DNA of 8,358 nt from Bacillota bacterium (GTDB lineage Bacteria > Bacillota > Clostridia > Acetivibrionales > DSM-1351), in the NCBI GenBank assembly GCA_023426005.1, contig JAFABO010000089.1:1-8358 (forward strand), in the 5' to 3' direction. The notes beneath the pieces were generated by a model. That model was given only the letters and a program-made list of their open reading frames with translations. It was not told the origin of the DNA and searched no databases. The position numbers and the translations under genes are program-made. This document shows positions 5,751 to 8,358 of the stretch, piece after piece; position 1 is the stretch's first letter; every line of letters starts with the position of its first letter.

Positions 5751-6284
5751 TTATTTTATTTTTGTACCATTCGTCAAATGGAAATTCATTTGGTCAGAAC
5801 TAAATTTCCATCCACCTATATAATTACCTGACAAGTCTGTATAAGTTCCAACACCAGTATTTTTATTGATGAATACATTAACATCCTGTCCTCTATAAGT
5901 TGACTTATAAACATCAGTTGCAGTGTCAATGTGATTTTGAATCGCTTTCTGATACGCTTCTCCAGTTGCTTTATTCCAATTACCGGTTACACCAAAGTCA
6001 CTCGCATGTTTAAATTCATGTTGCAATTTACTTGCAGTAAATGATGTGTTAGGTAATTCAACAGTCTTAGGCGTTCCCTTGTCTATAAGCCTGACAATAT
6101 CATCACCGTATTTAATTGCTCCCTTAGCAATATTATATGCTATCGCTGCTGCTGCATCAACACCGGCTGAAATCATACCGATTTTTTCGAAATGTACAGT
6201 CTCATATATCTTATCCAGTTGCCAGACTCCCAGCTTTGTTACATCAACCTGTTTCCTGTAATATAAATAATCCAACTGTATCAA
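5751..6284 (-). CDS. Colicin D-like tRNase toxin domain (C-terminal piece of the broken toxin)
   Basis: A 177-codon frame from TTG 6284; the same frame is open back to 6386. Residues about 34-65 are hydrophobic and alanine-rich (IGMISAGVDAAAAIAYNIAKG). Residues about 82-177 look like the colicin D catalytic domain: FKHASDFGV near its start, HI(D), STYRGQDV, then NYIGGWKFSSDQ near the end. As I recall, colicin D uses K608, K610, H611, S677 and W679 to cut tRNA-Arg in the anticodon loop. Here K92 and H93 would match K610 and H611, and W159 would match W679; the H-to-W spacing is 66 here and 68 in colicin D. The K608 position is Glu and the S677 position is Gly, so activity or specificity may differ. 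No Shine-Dalgarno site supports TTG 6284, so free-standing expression is doubtful. The immunity gene follows 17 bases later. Confidence 0.6.
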   Translation of the reverse strand: MIQLDYLYYRKQVDVTKLGVWQLDKIYETVHFEKIGMISAGVDAAAAIAYNIAKGAIKYGDDIVRLIDKGTPKTVELPNTSFTASKLQHEFKHASDFGVTGNWNKATGEAYQKAIQNHIDTATDVYKSTYRGQDVNVFINKNTGVGTYTDLSGNYIGGWKFSSDQMNFHLTNGTKIK

Positions 6285-6334
6285 GAAGTCTGAGGCAAAA
6301 TAAGTACTTTCGTCTAGTTTAAGAACAGCTATCC

Positions 6335-6910
6335 TCAGTTGAGGCTGTGTAGCATTCCACGCACAGTAGACTTTTGCGGCAGGATTTTATCTTTATATTT
6401 ATAAAGATATAGTACATATCGCCCTCCTTCGTAAGCGCGGAATTCACCAACTGCCGGAGTCGAACTCGTACTATCAGACTTTTCTTCTCTGCCGGTCGCC
6501 TCCTTAATACTTTTAAGTCCCTGATCATGCAGTTTGGAATATCTGATGTCCGGATTATCGGTATCCTTATTCCCATTAAGATAAATATTATTATTTTTCA
6601 GTATTGCCTGATATTTATTGGAATACCTGTTTGGCTGGTTATTTGCATCATCCTGCGGCAAAGGAAAAGCTTTCCATGCCATTGGACCAACTGCACCGTC
6701 CTGCTTCAATCCATTTTCCCTTTGCATTTTAATTACTGCCTGTCTTGTTAATTCACCGTATGCACCAAATTGTACATGCTTTTTAGTGGCAGTATCCATA
6801 GGCACATCAAGATATTCACATAATACCAGTACCTTTTGCAGTACAATAACATCACTGGTATTATTGTTTTCTCCAACCTTAAGTGCCCATTCTGCTTTAC
6901 CGGTTTTCAC
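6335..6910 (-). CDS. Peptidoglycan-binding domain fragment (middle piece of the broken toxin)
   Basis: A 191-codon frame from GTG 6910, open further upstream to 6964 without a start, so GTG 6910 is probably not a true start. Residues about 20-82 form a peptidoglycan-binding domain of the PG_binding_1 type: DVIVLQKVLVLCEYLDVP, then AYGELTRQAVIKMQRENGL, then DGAVGPMAWKAF, the usual helix and DGxxGPxTW pattern. A low-complexity linker follows, rich in Asn, Asp, Ser and Lys (about 86-165). The last 17 residues (ILPQKSTVRGMLHSLN) are out of the ancestral frame because of the frameshift at 6385-6388. Such a domain would tether or steer a secreted toxin to the cell wall. Confidence 0.65.
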   Translation of the reverse strand: MKTGKAEWALKVGENNNTSDVIVLQKVLVLCEYLDVPMDTATKKHVQFGAYGELTRQAVIKMQRENGLKQDGAVGPMAWKAFPLPQDDANNQPNRYSNKYQAILKNNNIYLNGNKDTDNPDIRYSKLHDQGLKSIKEATGREEKSDSTSSTPAVGEFRAYEGGRYVLYLYKYKDKILPQKSTVRGMLHSLN

Positions 6911-6954
6911 TGCTGAAGGATTTTCTGAATACCCCTGACTCTTTAAATAATTTA

Positions 6955-7245
6955 TTATTCCGCATTACCTGCATCGACTTCTGTTTGTGAACCCGTAAAA
7001 GGCGCGTATAGTTTAACTTTGCCTGTTTGCCTTTCAGGTCTGTTGTTTGTGGAGGATTGAGCATCCTTCCTTTGAGTAATCCCTTCTTTCTTCTGGGTGG
7101 ATTCAGCCTGAAAAGTTCCCTTCTGTACCACACCACCTTCGTAAATTTGGGAACAGGAATTACACCCGAATTTTAAAAAAATCCCATAATCCCTACCCTG
7201 AGCAGAAAATCTAATGATATATAAAACAAATGTGATTATAAAAAG
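6955..7245 (-). pseudogene. 5'-truncated leader part of the broken toxin gene
   Basis: The minus-strand frame from 7245 to TAA 6955-6957 reads ...FGCNSCSQIYEGGVVQKGTFQAES..., then a Gln/Lys/Ser/Thr-rich stretch, KVKLYAPFTGSQTEVDAGNAE, and stops. There is no ATG. The only conventional start is a GTG at 7129-7131 without a good ribosome-binding site. The real 5' coding part must lie beyond a deletion that now abuts the mutase gene's terminator. A different frame here (79 codons, Arg/Lys-rich) looks like a shadow. Confidence 0.45.
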
Positions 7246-7247
7246 CT

Positions 7248-7290
7248 AAACCCATAAAAGAGGTTCCCCAGACACCTCTTTTATGGGTTT
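7248..7290 (-). terminator. Strong terminator of the phosphohexomutase gene
   Basis: A perfect 17-bp stem (7248-7264 with 7274-7290) has a 9-base loop. On the minus strand it is followed by AGCTTTTTAT after the TTT of the stem. It lies 78 bases past the mutase stop. It marks the left border of the conserved gene and the right border of the accessory segment. Confidence 0.85.
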
Positions 7291-7367
7291 CTTTAAATTT
7301 ACCGGTTAATTTAAGCTAATTGTCTTTCCCCATTTTATCAGCCCTGGAATTTCTTTAAGCCAGCAGC

Positions 7368-8357
7368 TCACGCAATATTCAAAAACTCCTTCATAATATT
7401 GCTCACTTCAACTGCCATCCCCTCATCCTCCATTTCACAGAAAATCCTTAGAAGGGGCTCTGTGCCCGAGAAGCGGGTTATGATCCAGCCGCCGTTTTTA
7501 AAATACACCTTTACGCCGTCCATATAGCTGACCCTTTCCACCTCGTAATTGAACTCAGGTAACTCCTTCCGGTCAAAAAGCAGCTTCATCAGGCGGTCCT
7601 TTTCAGCATAGCTGAACTTGAAATCCTTCTCTGTCATATAGGAGCAGCCGAAGCTTCCGTGTATCTCCTCAAGCAGCTGTGACAGGCTCTTGTCTGTCAC
7701 ACTCAGCAATTCAATGAGCAGGCTGGCGGCGAATATTCCATCCTTTCCGCTGATATGTCCTCTTATGGTCAAGCCCCCGCTGCTTTCCCCTCCTATGAGA
7801 CAGTCGTACTTTTCCATGTTGGAGCTGATGTGCTTGAATCCCACCGGAACCTCATAACAGACCTCCCCGAACCCTTTTGCTATCCTGTCCAGCAAATGTG
7901 TGGTTGCAACGTTGCGTACAACTCCGCCGGCCCACTTTTTGTATTTGAGCAGGTAATAGTAAAGCAGCGCCAGAATACTGTTGGGGTGGATAAAGTTGCC
8001 CTTTTCGTCAATTATCCCGAGCCTGTCGGCATCGCCGTCAGTGCCTATCCCGAGATCATAGCCCTTTTCCACCACCATTTCTCTCAGGCGCTGCAGGGTA
8101 TGGGAGCTGGGAGACGGCAGTCTGCCTCCAAACAGTGTATCATGCCTGTCATTTATTATATCCACTTCACACCTTGCGGTTATAAGGATTGTCTGAAGTG
8201 AGGTCTTTGATACTCCGAACATTGGATCCAACAGTATCTTAAGGTTTCTTCCCTTTATGGCCTCCATGTCTATCATATTGATAATAGTGTCGATATACTC
8301 ATTAAAGGGGTCTATCACTTTGATGCTCCCATTTTCAATTCCGGTACAAAAATCAAT
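7368..8357 (-). CDS. Phosphoglucomutase/phosphomannomutase family enzyme, N-terminus outside window
   Basis: The frame is open to the right edge (329 visible residues), so the GTG at 8318 is internal rather than the start. Family members interconvert hexose 1- and 6-phosphates through a phosphoserine enzyme, feeding glycogen or cell-surface sugar synthesis. Visible landmarks, counted from 8318, are the Mg-binding loop GTDGDADR (92-99), the sugar-recognition loop GGESSG (176-181) and the phosphate-binding loop RFSGTEPLLRIF (282-293). These correspond to domains 2, 3 and 4 in order. The catalytic serine loop (TASHNP type) of domain 1 would lie beyond the window. A full-length relative has about 460-480 residues. 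Glucose versus mannose specificity cannot be told from this part. It has its own terminator and is not operonic with the accessory genes. Confidence 0.92.
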   Translation of the reverse strand: MDFCTGIENGSIKVIDPFNEYIDTIINMIDMEAIKGRNLKILLDPMFGVSKTSLQTILITARCEVDIINDRHDTLFGGRLPSPSSHTLQRLREMVVEKGYDLGIGTDGDADRLGIIDEKGNFIHPNSILALLYYYLLKYKKWAGGVVRNVATTHLLDRIAKGFGEVCYEVPVGFKHISSNMEKYDCLIGGESSGGLTIRGHISGKDGIFAASLLIELLSVTDKSLSQLLEEIHGSFGCSYMTEKDFKFSYAEKDRLMKLLFDRKELPEFNYEVERVSYMDGVKVYFKNGGWIITRFSGTEPLLRIFCEMEDEGMAVEVSNIMKEFLNIA

Positions 8358-8358
8358 A

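Larger units (their letters stand above)
5751..7245 (-). pseudogene. Broken polymorphic toxin gene: peptidoglycan-binding domain, pretoxin region, colicin D-like tip
   Basis: Three minus-strand frames join head to tail into one protein of about 495 residues if one A is restored at two places. Frame 1 (7245 to 6955) ends ...TEVDAGNAE. Restoring an A near 6957-6960 gives GNAEIINYLKSQGYSENPSAVKTG and enters the peptidoglycan-binding frame. Restoring an A in the run at 6385-6388 gives YKYKDKNPAAKVYCAWNATQ and enters the toxin frame. Continuity of composition across both joins supports one ancestral gene. The 5' end is absent: frame 1 is closed by TAG at 7246-7248, against the arm of the neighbouring gene's terminator, without ATG, Shine-Dalgarno site or promoter. 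Neither site looks like a programmed slippery heptamer. Decay or homopolymer assembly errors are the alternatives; intact spoIIE and mutase frames nearby favour decay. Confidence 0.65.

Noticed and set aside
6381..6395. Programmed -1 frameshifting to make a full-length toxin
   Set aside because: The sequence around GATAAAATCC has no X-XXY-YYZ slippery heptamer and no evident downstream stimulator. The second break has none either.
6897..7136. 79-codon basic minus-strand ORF
   Set aside because: Its Arg/Lys/Pro-rich product is typical of a shadow frame. The neighbouring frame continues naturally into the peptidoglycan-binding part.

Overview
The window is low-GC Firmicutes DNA from an endospore former, most likely a clostridium of the Ruminiclostridium/Hungateiclostridium kind. 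That placement rests on an intact clostridial-type spoIIE, strong AGGAGG ribosome-binding sites, A/T-rich spacers and a tRNA-Arg(CCG) gene with an encoded CCA end. The assignment is inferred from gene content and style; no database was searched.

Left end (1-830): the 3' end of an unrecognised plus-strand gene runs into two tandem hairpin terminators. A roughly 380-base stretch without a convincing gene follows. Then comes a minus-strand tRNA-Arg(CCG) with its own promoter (TTGTAA, 17 bp, TATAAT) and a Rho-independent terminator.

Centre (975-4720), all on the minus strand: spoIIE encodes the membrane-bound PP2C phosphatase that activates sigma-F in the forespore. It is followed downstream by two small membrane-protein genes, a C-tail-anchored 114-residue protein and a five-helix protein. 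The spoIIE upstream region carries a promoter-like pair GTGACA/TATAAT spaced by 21 bp. This matches the unusual spacing of Spo0A-activated spoII promoters in Bacillus. Spo0A-box-like sequences and a 40-codon out-of-frame leader ORF with a strong Shine-Dalgarno site are also present.

Accessory segment (about 4860-7245): this lies between spoIIE and a phosphohexomutase gene. It holds an IS200/IS605-type remnant (the first ~20 codons of tnpA plus bulged hairpins upstream), a putative immunity gene, and a decayed toxin gene. The toxin gene reads as a 5'-truncated leader, a peptidoglycan-binding domain, a pretoxin stretch and a C-terminal domain resembling the colicin D tRNase. Two single-base frameshifts split it, and its 5' end is missing against the neighbouring gene's terminator. 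The toxin-domain ORF and the immunity ORF are both open and 17 bases apart, the usual polymorphic-toxin layout. This looks like a toxin tip/immunity cassette left after recombination and decay.

Right end (7248-8358): a strong 17-bp hairpin terminator and the C-terminal two thirds of a minus-strand phosphoglucomutase/phosphomannomutase, cut by the window edge.
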